A stretch of DNA of 22,286 nt from Chitinophagaceae bacterium UBA3961. Lineage in GTDB: Bacteria; Bacteroidota; Bacteroidia; Chitinophagales; Chitinophagaceae. This document shows positions 14,398 through 21,590 of this stretch, one piece after another. The notes below the pieces were generated by a model. It had not been told where the DNA came from. It saw only the letters and a list, made by a program, of their open reading frames with translations, and did no database searches. The stretch lies in contig DGDD01000184.1 of assembly GCA_002385265.1 (NCBI GenBank), forward strand, positions 1 to 22,286, read 5' to 3'. The first letter of the stretch is position 1. Every line of letters begins with the position of its first letter. The position numbers and the translations under genes were made by a program.

Positions 14398-15675
14398 ATG
14401 CTCAAATTCCTCAAAAACCTTTTCACTCAAAAAAACTTCCCGCCTGAAACGGAGGCGGGTACCATTGCATTGGAAGGCGAGCTTATAAAAGTATACGATA
14501 CGGAATCCATTAGAACCGGTGAAATAGACCTCTCAAAACTATCAAGAGTGTATCTGGTAACCGATGGAGAGAAAACCCCTTTGCTTTATTTATTCGATTT
14601 CACCGAGCATTATATTCCCATAAATTTCAAAGGCTTTCAAGTTGTTTATGAATATCTATCAAATCGCTTTGAATTTGATGACGCTACTTTTTTCAAATAT
14701 GTTGATCATGCCTATTCGATCAAGAAAAAGTTATGGACAGCAAAGCACACTGTTAATTATGAAATTTTAGAGAACGGACCTAAAGACCAATCCTTCGGAT
14801 ATGAAATTCAAAGCCCTGAAAAAGAAATCCTTCATTGGGATCTTACGTACGACCAATTAGAACAACATCCTGCTATTGTTTTTGAAAAATCTCCATTTGG
14901 ACAAAAGATTCAAAAATTCAAGTACCCCATTCGCATCGGATCAATTCTACTTTCTGATTTTAGCTCCTATTTTGATAATGGAAGAACCGATGCACCGGTA
15001 CTTCATTTCTACGCCGCATGCAGCAACGAAGAAGGAAATGACCGGAGCTACTTCGAATTAAAGGCAGCGCTGTTGCACATGATGGGAAAATCTGCAATTA
15101 CGGGCGGTTATGAAAGAAAGGATCAAAAAAGCTGCATTTTGCAATCGCAAGGAATGATTTACACTATTTCATACACCAGCACAAATGATTGGACTTACGA
15201 AACGGGGTACACCATTTTTTCCGTTCAGAACAATCGAGACTATCCTCAACTGCTTCTTAATGAGTCTTACGAATCAGTCATTCAAATAGACGCAAGCCTC
15301 GTACTTTCCGATTCAATGGAAATGAATGCTGAGTACAAGAGATCGGCCCGAATAAAGAAAAGACCGAACGAAGTATTGAAACAGTTTGGAACCAAAACAG
15401 TTATTTGGCGAGATGACCTAAATAAAATGATTGGATTTGCTAGTGGAAATTTTTCACAATTATTCAATCAATCGGAGCTACTGTCGGTATCCATACAAAA
15501 CATCATTCCTGCCAAAGGCAGTGGTGGCAGCTATCTGGAACTGAATCTCAAAAACCGAGACTATCCCTACGCTGTTTTCACAGAACGGTACAAATATTTC
15601 GATCCCTTCAGTAGTTCAATTAGCGAACTCTTACAGCTTGAAATAGACCTAAAACCGGAATACCACGACTGTTAA
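14398..15675 (+). CDS. Large cytosolic protein of unknown function
   Basis: The 425-aa product is not recognised. It has no signal peptide and no membrane helix. The N-terminal region (about 25-100) is beta-rich with LSRVYLVTDGEKTPLLYLFD and ends in a helix containing VVYEYLSNRF. A middle region (about 110-320) has many aromatic/acidic strands, including FGYEIQSPEKEILHWDLTYD, SYFELKAALLHMMGK and IYTISYTSTNDWTYE. The C-terminal 100 residues have alternating strands ending in LLQLEIDLKPEYHDC. The aromatic-rich all-beta/helix mix recalls immunity-type or structural proteins of Bacteroidota, but this is impression only. It begins 25 bp after the CPBP gene, so the pair is likely co-expressed. Confidence 0.75.
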   Translation: MLKFLKNLFTQKNFPPETEAGTIALEGELIKVYDTESIRTGEIDLSKLSRVYLVTDGEKTPLLYLFDFTEHYIPINFKGFQVVYEYLSNRFEFDDATFFKYVDHAYSIKKKLWTAKHTVNYEILENGPKDQSFGYEIQSPEKEILHWDLTYDQLEQHPAIVFEKSPFGQKIQKFKYPIRIGSILLSDFSSYFDNGRTDAPVLHFYAACSNEEGNDRSYFELKAALLHMMGKSAITGGYERKDQKSCILQSQGMIYTISYTSTNDWTYETGYTIFSVQNNRDYPQLLLNESYESVIQIDASLVLSDSMEMNAEYKRSARIKKRPNEVLKQFGTKTVIWRDDLNKMIGFASGNFSQLFNQSELLSVSIQNIIPAKGSGGSYLELNLKNRDYPYAVFTERYKYFDPFSSSISELLQLEIDLKPEYHDC

Positions 15676-15785
15676 AGCTTGCCATTTTCTTTTTGAATTG
15701 CTTTCGATAGAGTTAAGTAAATTTAGAGAACCGCATCCTACAAAACCACTCAATGCGGTCAACTGAACGACTCAACCCCATTTGC

Positions 15786-18230
15786 ATGAATACTTCTGCC
15801 TTCTTTCAAAAAACCTTTGTTTCCTTGCTTTGCTTTCTTTCGATCGCAATCAATCAAACCAAGGCTCAATTCGACCCTTCTACCGGTTTATGGTATAAAG
15901 ATTCTGTAGATAAATGGGAAGACGCTTTACCGATCGGGAACGGCCGTTTGGGAGGCATGTACTTCGGCAATGTGCATACCGATCGCTTGCAGTTCAATGA
16001 AGATACCTATTGGAGTGGAGGCCCCTACTCTACTGTAAAAAAAGGCGGATACAAAGTACTACCGCAACTGCAGCAACTCTTGTTCGAAAAGAAATTCGTA
16101 GAAGGGCATTTATTGTTTGGAAAATACTTATTAGGAAATCCCGTGGAACAACAGAAATACCAAAACATGGGAAATCTGGTTCTCAATTTCAATTATACTG
16201 ATACTATCAATTATTACAAGCGCACCCTTGATCTTAGCACCGGAATAGCCAGCATTAGCTACGAACACAAGGGTGTAACCTATACGCGAGAACTGTTTTC
16301 TTCTTTCCCTGATCAAGCCATTGTAATGCGCATCACCGCTAACAAAGCCGGTTCCATTAATTTGCAAGCTGAACTGCAAGGAGTGCGAAACCAAACCCAT
16401 TCTAACTATGCTACCGATTATTTTAGCATGGAAGTGATCGACTCGAAACAATTAAAACTCAGTGGCAAAAGCGCCGACTACCTTGGTGTGAAAGGTCAAC
16501 TTCGCTATGAAGCGCGATTGGTGGCCCGCGTAAAAGGCGGAACTACAAAAAAGAATGTACAGTCCATTGAAATTGAAGGCGCTGATGAAGTAGTAATAAT
16601 ACTAGTTGCTGCCACCAATTTCAATAACTACAAAGATGTAAGTGCCAATGCTGCCCAACGTGTAGCAGATTATCTTAAATCAATTGAGCATCGGAGTTAT
16701 GAAGCTATCAAAGCCGATCACATAAAAGAGCACAAGGCCCTATTTGGCAGAGTAGAGTTAGAACTTCCCACTACTGCTCAATCATTTCTACCCACCAATG
16801 AAAGAATTCAGAAAGTGCACGAGGGTGCGGATCCCTCATTTGCAGCCTTGGGCTATCAGTTTGGAAGGTACATTATGATGGGATCTTCACGTCCGGGAAC
16901 CCAAGCCAGTAATTTACAGGGCATTTGGAACAACGACCAGAATCCTTGGTGGGATTCCAAGTACACCACCAATATCAATACCCAAATGAACTATTGGAAT
17001 GTAGATGCCGGAAACCTCAGTGAATGTTCCCAACCTTTGTTTGATTTGATTCGAGAAGTATCGGATCAAGGAAAGCAAGTGGCCAAGGAACATTATGGAG
17101 TAAATGAAGGATGGGTATTTCACCAGAATACTGATATCTGGCGGGTTGCAGCACCGATGGATGGATCGAACTGGGGCGCGTTTACTACAGGCGGAGCATG
17201 GCTCTGCACACATATTTGGGAGCATTTCTTATACACGCGTGATACTGCCTTTCTTCGAAAAAACTACGCCCTCCTAAAAGGTAATGTTCAGTTCTTTTTG
17301 AAGTTCTTGGTAAAAGATCCGGTACACGGATGGTTGGTCACCAATCCCTCTACTTCTCCTGAGAATGTTCCAGGCAGTCCGGGCAATACCCGCTTTTTCG
17401 ACGAAATGAATGGAGCCTATTACAATGGATCGCAGATCTGTTATGGCTCTACCATCGATGAACAAATTCTGACCGATTTGTTTGGATACATGGCACAGGC
17501 CACTGAAGTATTGAAAATTGATACAACTTTTAAAAAGCAAGTACTAAAAGCCAGAGCAGCACTCGCTCCTATGCAGATTGGGAGAGACGGTACTTTGCAA
17601 GAGTGGATTGAAGACTGGCCTCAAACGGAAAAGAACCACCGCCATTTCTCCCATTTGTATGGGCTGTATCCGGGGCATGTCATTTCACCCCTACGAACAC
17701 CCGAATTAATAGAACCTGTGAAGAAAGTATTGGAACAGAGGGGCGACGGTGCATCGGGCTGGTCGCGAGTATGGAAAATGTGCGAATGGGCTCGATTGTT
17801 TGATGGCAATAGAGCGAATAAAATATTCAAAGGATACATTCAGGAACAGTGTACCAAATCCTTGTTTGGAAAATGTTATGCCGCCATGCAAGTAGATGCA
17901 TCTTTTGGATTGGAAGCAGCCGTGAACGAGATGTTAGTGCAATCACAAGAAGGTTTTATTCAATTATTGCCGGCATTGCCCGATGAATGGAAAGCAGCCG
18001 GATCGTTTAGGGGTGTAATTACGAGAGGAGCATTTGAATTGAATTTTCAATGGCAAGAAGGAAGGGTCAGTAGGTTGAAAGTAGTATCCAGAGCCGGAAT
18101 GCCGTTTACATTCAAATTCGATCATGTACCAACGGTATTGCTTAATGGAAAACCGGTTACAATAATTGAAGTTGGAAATGGTTTGTATCGATTCGAAACC
18201 GCACGGATGGGGAACTATGAGATCAATTAA
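15786..18230 (+). CDS. Secreted GH95 family alpha-L-fucosidase
   Basis: The protein is 814 aa from this ATG. A signal peptide (about residues 1-28, ending NQTKAQ) leads into the GH95 N-terminal beta-domain (WEDALPIGNGRLGGM, FNEDTYWSGGPY). The (alpha/alpha)6 barrel contains GIWNNDQNPWWDSKY, then NINTQMNYW with Asn396 and Asn398. STSPEN carries Glu526, and QVDASFG carries Asp704. By comparison with Bifidobacterium AfcA, these Asn residues and the Asp form the inverting base system and the Glu is the acid. The beta-sandwich C-terminus (LLPALPDEW) is complete. The likely substrate is a terminal alpha-1,2-linked fucose or related galactose unit. An ATG 33 bases upstream (15753) is possible but weakens the signal peptide. 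No SusC/SusD pair or other glycosidase is in the window. Confidence 0.93.
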   Translation: MNTSAFFQKTFVSLLCFLSIAINQTKAQFDPSTGLWYKDSVDKWEDALPIGNGRLGGMYFGNVHTDRLQFNEDTYWSGGPYSTVKKGGYKVLPQLQQLLFEKKFVEGHLLFGKYLLGNPVEQQKYQNMGNLVLNFNYTDTINYYKRTLDLSTGIASISYEHKGVTYTRELFSSFPDQAIVMRITANKAGSINLQAELQGVRNQTHSNYATDYFSMEVIDSKQLKLSGKSADYLGVKGQLRYEARLVARVKGGTTKKNVQSIEIEGADEVVIILVAATNFNNYKDVSANAAQRVADYLKSIEHRSYEAIKADHIKEHKALFGRVELELPTTAQSFLPTNERIQKVHEGADPSFAALGYQFGRYIMMGSSRPGTQASNLQGIWNNDQNPWWDSKYTTNINTQMNYWNVDAGNLSECSQPLFDLIREVSDQGKQVAKEHYGVNEGWVFHQNTDIWRVAAPMDGSNWGAFTTGGAWLCTHIWEHFLYTRDTAFLRKNYALLKGNVQFFLKFLVKDPVHGWLVTNPSTSPENVPGSPGNTRFFDEMNGAYYNGSQICYGSTIDEQILTDLFGYMAQATEVLKIDTTFKKQVLKARAALAPMQIGRDGTLQEWIEDWPQTEKNHRHFSHLYGLYPGHVISPLRTPELIEPVKKVLEQRGDGASGWSRVWKMCEWARLFDGNRANKIFKGYIQEQCTKSLFGKCYAAMQVDASFGLEAAVNEMLVQSQEGFIQLLPALPDEWKAAGSFRGVITRGAFELNFQWQEGRVSRLKVVSRAGMPFTFKFDHVPTVLLNGKPVTIIEVGNGLYRFETARMGNYEIN

Positions 18231-18248
18231 TAATTAATAATTAATTAT
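18224..18248. repeat. AT-rich repeat overlapping the GH95 stop codon
   Basis: CAATTAATAATTAATAATTA followed by ATTATG repeats the ATTAATAATT word seen at 750-774. Here too the repeat provides the last codons and the stop of a gene. Confidence 0.6.
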
Positions 18249-18271
18249 GAAGTGCCGCCCTGTTTAAGAAC

Positions 18272-18309
18272 ATTGCATACATCAGAAAAAATTCTGTATA
18301 TAGCGCAAT
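18272..18309 (+). terminator. Possible imperfect hairpin terminator after GH95
   Basis: ATTGC (18272-18276) pairs with GCAAT (18305-18309) and CAGAA (18283-18287) with TTCTG (18292-18296), with further AT pairs and mismatches between them. The downstream tract is only moderately T-rich (CTATTTTATA). The rest of the gap to 18445 shows no gene or well-spaced promoter. Confidence 0.35.
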
Positions 18310-18445
18310 AACGCAATGCTATTTTATACTCCGAAAGAAGAAGCCGAAAACTTAATTGTTCGCAAAACACTCCTATTTTGACGCAAGAATACATGCGGAT
18401 TCTCAATTCGCTACTTTAGCTTTAATCATCACAAAAATCATTTGA

Positions 18446-19054
18446 ATGAGAAAAATTACGGTATTAGCCATGATGTCGTTAGACGGTGTTATTCAATCGC
18501 CCGGTGGCAAAAAAGAAGATGTTTCCAATGGATTTAAATACGGTGGATGGGTGGCGCCATTCAGTGATGCAACCTACAATGAAGTGGTGAAAAAAGAATT
18601 GGCACCGGCCGCCTATTTATTGGGCAGAAAAACATTTGAAATGTGGTCAAAGTATTGGCCTCAACATGATGCAATCTGGCCTGGTATCAACAAGGGCATG
18701 AAGTACGTATTCTCAAAAAAACTAAAGAATACCGACCCATTGATTAAAAACTGGGCACATTCGAGTGTTGTGTCTTCCATTGCTACTATAAAAAAATTGA
18801 AACAAACGAAAGGTCCTCACCTGCATGTATGGGGAAGCAGCGAGTTGATACAACAATTACTAAAGCACGATTTGGTGGATGAACTTCGTTTGAAAATTCA
18901 TCCAATCATTCTGGGAAAGGGTAAGAAGCTTTTCGGCAGTGGCGCGATACCGGTAGCCTTCAAGTTAAAGGAAAGCATTACCACATCGAAAGGTGTAATA
19001 ATCGCCAGCTATCAACGCAATGGTTCGGTTAAAACCAAGGATATAGATGCATGA
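18446..19054 (+). CDS. Dihydrofolate reductase family protein (RibD C-terminal fold), second copy
   Basis: The 202-aa protein has the same fold signature as the gene at 10019. TVLAMMSLDGVIQSPGG is at the N-terminus, AYLLGRKTFEMWSKYWP follows, then HVWGSSELIQQLL and KIHPIILGKGKKLFG. By eye the two are clearly diverged paralogues rather than a recent duplication. The protein is cytosolic, an inferred NAD(P)H-dependent reductase of unknown substrate. The gene converges with the exported-protein gene on the other strand; the stops are only 24 bp apart and no hairpin lies between, so transcripts from the two sides may overlap. Confidence 0.9.
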   Translation: MRKITVLAMMSLDGVIQSPGGKKEDVSNGFKYGGWVAPFSDATYNEVVKKELAPAAYLLGRKTFEMWSKYWPQHDAIWPGINKGMKYVFSKKLKNTDPLIKNWAHSSVVSSIATIKKLKQTKGPHLHVWGSSELIQQLLKHDLVDELRLKIHPIILGKGKKLFGSGAIPVAFKLKESITTSKGVIIASYQRNGSVKTKDIDA

Positions 19055-19078
19055 TTGTCGTTAAAATAACTTTGTGCT

Positions 19079-19924
19079 CTATAGAATTGTGATTGCGCCA
19101 GCCGCTAATCCAACTGTTGACTTGGAAATACTGCCCCCTGTGGCGCTGCTTACCGAATACGAAAGTATTTGAACATCAACGAGCTTAATACTTAAAATAG
19201 AGGATTTGAAATCGGGTGTAAGCAACTCAATCTGCCCTTGTTCTTTCTTCACACCGGCCGCTCCTGTATTGAACCATTGACTCCAATTGGCTCCATCGAT
19301 GGCTGCCAATTCAATAGTAAAAGGAACCAAAGCATTTGAAGAAGGTCGAATGATCATTTCTGATAACTTGGAAACGCGCTTCGTTGGTAGATTCCCAATG
19401 GTAATTGCATAATTAGAAGACAAAGCTTTTGCGGCTTTCAAACTAGGCGGAGCAATTTTTTGTCCGGTTGGCAACGCGGCTACTTTCTTCGCTTTTATTT
19501 TATAAGACAAGACTACCGTATTTTTCTCTGAAGCATTCAACGCAGAAATTTTCATTTCTTCAATACTAACAGAAGAATATACTTTGTCTTCCAAACTGTT
19601 GTTATTAAAATCTAACATTTGAAATTCCAAATCGAGAGGAACAGTGCTAAGGCTAGCGGCTGCTTTTGCTTGCAAGCTTGTTTTGCTTGTTGCCAATGTT
19701 TGGAGTGCAAGTACAACAGCTTTTGTAGCAGGGAGGTTGTTGAGCTGAATATCAAAACTCGCTGTGTGCACAGTGGCACCCGTTGCATCAACTGCATCAG
19801 TGCGAGTTAAGTTCTGTACTAGCGAGGCATTTTTATTGATGGTTAAAACAATGGATTGAGCAGCGGCGATGGCTACAAAGCCAAAACTGGCTATCATTGT
19901 CATCAAAAAGGAATGAAATTTCAT
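19079..19924 (-). CDS. Exported protein with two diverged copies of a beta-rich domain
   Basis: The 281-aa minus-strand product has a signal peptide ending in AAAQ (about residue 23). The mature protein seems internally duplicated. Residues 57-145 contain FDIQLNNLPATKAVVLAL and LEFQMLDFNNNSLEDKVYSS, then SALNASEKNTVVLSYKI. Residues 172-281 contain YAITIGNLPTKRVSKLSEM and IELLTPDFKSSILSIKLVD, then SSATGGSISKSTVGLAAGAI. The shared pattern is I-x3-NLP-x3-V-x2-L, then a charged strand with DF, then a Ser-Ala and Thr-Val closing strand. The strand order and the ANWSQWFNTG insertion recall gp19/Hcp-like tail-tube domains, but this is a weak resemblance. The family is unknown. It diverges from the PNPOx-like gene at 20061. 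Confidence 0.75.
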   Translation of the reverse strand: MKFHSFLMTMIASFGFVAIAAAQSIVLTINKNASLVQNLTRTDAVDATGATVHTASFDIQLNNLPATKAVVLALQTLATSKTSLQAKAAASLSTVPLDLEFQMLDFNNNSLEDKVYSSVSIEEMKISALNASEKNTVVLSYKIKAKKVAALPTGQKIAPPSLKAAKALSSNYAITIGNLPTKRVSKLSEMIIRPSSNALVPFTIELAAIDGANWSQWFNTGAAGVKKEQGQIELLTPDFKSSILSIKLVDVQILSYSVSSATGGSISKSTVGLAAGAITIL

Positions 19925-19979
19925 AAAAGTCTAATTTTAACGGTATGGCTGCAAAGTAGTCCTTCTAGTCATGCACTGG

Positions 19980-19999
19980 TATCCCTTAATTCAGGGATA
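19980..19999. promoter_or_regulatory. Inverted repeat between divergent genes
   Basis: TATCCCT (19980-19986) and AGGGATA (19993-19999) form a perfect 7-bp inverted repeat around TAATTC. It sits in the 136-bp region between the divergent exported-protein and PNPOx-like genes. It could be an operator or a small hairpin; there is no direct evidence of either. Confidence 0.35.
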
Positions 20000-20060
20000 T
20001 TCTCTCCTATTTTCAAGGTATTTTTTCGAACCAAATTCATCTTTATCTGTTTTTATGGGC

Positions 20061-20654
20061 ATGAAAGCAGAGATAAGTGCTGTATCCGCAGCCGAGATAG
20101 AGAATGAACTATGGGATTTGTTGAAATCCGGAGCTTCCAACCATAAATCAGCTTTTCACACGGCCACCATTGCTACCGTAAGTGATTCTTTTCCTTTCAT
20201 CCGTACTGTGGTATTGAGAGCTGCCAACAGGGAAGAAAAGACTTTAAGATTTCACACGGATATTAGGTCGCCAAAGTTTCAGCATTTAGAAAAGAATCCA
20301 AACATAAGTTGGCTGTTTTACGACAAGGAACTTCGAATTCAAGTACGCATAAAAGCGCAAGCGAGTATACATCATTGCGATGAAATTGCTGAAATAGCGT
20401 GGGAGCAATCGCGTGTTTCTGCGAAAATGTGTTATACTACTACCAGTGGTCCCGGCACATTGATTGAAGCGCCTGAGCTAATACAGTTCAATGTAGCGGA
20501 GATGACTATTGAAGATGAAACCTTCGCCCGATCAAATTTTGCGGTAGTTCTCTCTACAATTCAAGCAATGGATGTTTTATTCCTGCACCATTCCGGTCAC
20601 AAACGATTTTTGATAGATTATGAGAAGGGGATGCAGAGTTGGGTGCAGGTGTGA
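20061..20654 (+). CDS. Pyridoxamine 5'-phosphate oxidase-like flavoprotein
   Basis: The 197-aa cytosolic protein has the PNPOx-like split-barrel. FHTATIATVSDSFPFIRTVV, LRFHTDIRSPKFQHLEKNPN and ISWLFYDKELRIQVRIKAQA match the FMN-binding strands and the R-x-K/H-type phosphate-binding region. AEIAWEQSRVSAKMCY follows, as in PNPOx-like proteins around 190-200 aa. The C-terminal HHSGHKRFLIDYEKG replaces the typical PdxH R-W end. This suggests a general FMN/F420-type oxidoreductase rather than true PdxH. The start at 20061 is preferred. The longer frame from 19971 passes through the intergenic inverted repeat, and an ATG at 20055 is a near alternative. Confidence 0.85.
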   Translation: MKAEISAVSAAEIENELWDLLKSGASNHKSAFHTATIATVSDSFPFIRTVVLRAANREEKTLRFHTDIRSPKFQHLEKNPNISWLFYDKELRIQVRIKAQASIHHCDEIAEIAWEQSRVSAKMCYTTTSGPGTLIEAPELIQFNVAEMTIEDETFARSNFAVVLSTIQAMDVLFLHHSGHKRFLIDYEKGMQSWVQV

Positions 20655-20826
20655 GGAGAAGAGGAGACGAGGAAGAGAGGAGACGAGGAAACGAGGAGGC
20701 CCTCCGTGTCTCTGTGGTTGTCATTTTTAGTACCGAAAATTAGAGGCTGGAACTGAAAATGTGCTGATCGAATCTCAACCGCTAATCGGTGTTATCCTGC
20801 ATTTAAAATTCACAAAATCTGTGGTC
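20653..20826. repeat. Polypurine direct repeats and degenerate intergenic repeats
   Basis: From 20653 to 20699 the + strand is almost purely purine and repeats GAGGAGACGAGGAA-like units twice, with shorter GAGGAG words. It is followed at 20700-20720 by CCTCCGTGTCTCTGTGGTTG. Further on, 20780-20826 contains a CTAATCGGTGTTATCCTGC word and later AAAATCTGTGGTC. I recall CCGTGTCTCTGTGGT- and ATCTGTGGTC-like strings as common intergenic repeats in environmental bacteria, without a citation. No gene lies between 20655 and 20931. Confidence 0.5.
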
Positions 20827-20907
20827 AAAAAAAATATAAAATCACCCTCGCACAACATTGCATTGCTTCTTCATCTATAATTACCATTTCTTGTTCCAAA
20901 CAATCGT

Positions 20908-20915
20908 ACCTTTCT
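20908..20915 (+). promoter_or_regulatory. -7-like box just before the CTG-start membrane gene
   Basis: TACCTTTC matches TAnnTTTG in seven of eight positions. A TTTC lies 17 bp upstream (20887-20890), shorter than the usual 19. Transcription would start near 20922, about 10 nt before the proposed CTG start. Confidence 0.3.
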
Positions 20916-20931
20916 ACAAACATTCCTCCAT

Positions 20932-21561
20932 CTGAAAAAAACGACATCAAAATCGCTCTTTGCAGTCTCCCCCACTATCGGCATTGCCGTATTTATTTTA
21001 TTGTACTTTATCGCCACACTATTATATCCCGGAGGATCGGATTTCGACAAAAACACTATTGGCTTTAGCTGGACCCACAACTACTGGTGCAACCTTCTGA
21101 ATACCACCGCAATTAACGGATTGTCAAACGCCGCTCAACCAGTTGCAATTGCAGCGATGATTGTATTAGCAATCGCTCTCGCACTCTTCTGGTGGATTTA
21201 TGCTAGCATCCCCCAATTCCCTGTAGCTCAACGTAAGTTTCTTCGAGGTAGTGCAATTGCATCAATGCTAATAGCCGCTCTGCTGGCAACCTCTTTGCCG
21301 CACGATTTCATCATCAATGCCGCAAGTCTATTTGGAATGATAGCAGTCTCTCTCACACTTATCGGACTCTACAAAAGCAAGTGGGATGCAGTTCTGACAT
21401 GGGGTTTTATCAACATTCTATTGGTAATTGCCAATAATGTACTATATTATAACAGCAATCTTATTCAATTCCTACCCATTGTTCAAAAAATCAGCTTCGC
21501 AAGTTATCTGCTTTGGTTCAGTAGCATCAATATCAAACAATTCAAGAGTGCTTCACCATGA
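20932..21561 (+). CDS. Six-helix membrane protein, apparent CTG start
   Basis: There is no ATG or GTG in frame at the natural N-terminus. From CTG at 20932 the frame reads (M)KKTTSKSLFAVSPTIG and leads into the first helix (IAVFILLYFIATLLYPGGSD). It ends at 21561 as a 209-aa protein with about six helices. The next in-frame candidate, TTG at 21001, would begin in the middle of helix 1. The frame is closed by a TAA at 20878-20880. The FSWTHNYWCNLLN motif after helix 1 is probably a loop conserved in its family, which I cannot name (DUF998-like in overall pattern). It overlaps the following serine hydrolase frame (ATGA), so the two are probably co-expressed. Confidence 0.75.
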   Translation: MKKTTSKSLFAVSPTIGIAVFILLYFIATLLYPGGSDFDKNTIGFSWTHNYWCNLLNTTAINGLSNAAQPVAIAAMIVLAIALALFWWIYASIPQFPVAQRKFLRGSAIASMLIAALLATSLPHDFIINAASLFGMIAVSLTLIGLYKSKWDAVLTWGFINILLVIANNVLYYNSNLIQFLPIVQKISFASYLLWFSSINIKQFKSASP

Positions 21562-21590
21562 GTGACCCACTCAAGCTAACTCAACGTTGT

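Noticed and set aside
16131..17891. Several minus-strand frames inside the GH95 gene
   Set aside because: They are shadows of a gene whose family motifs are intact along its whole length.
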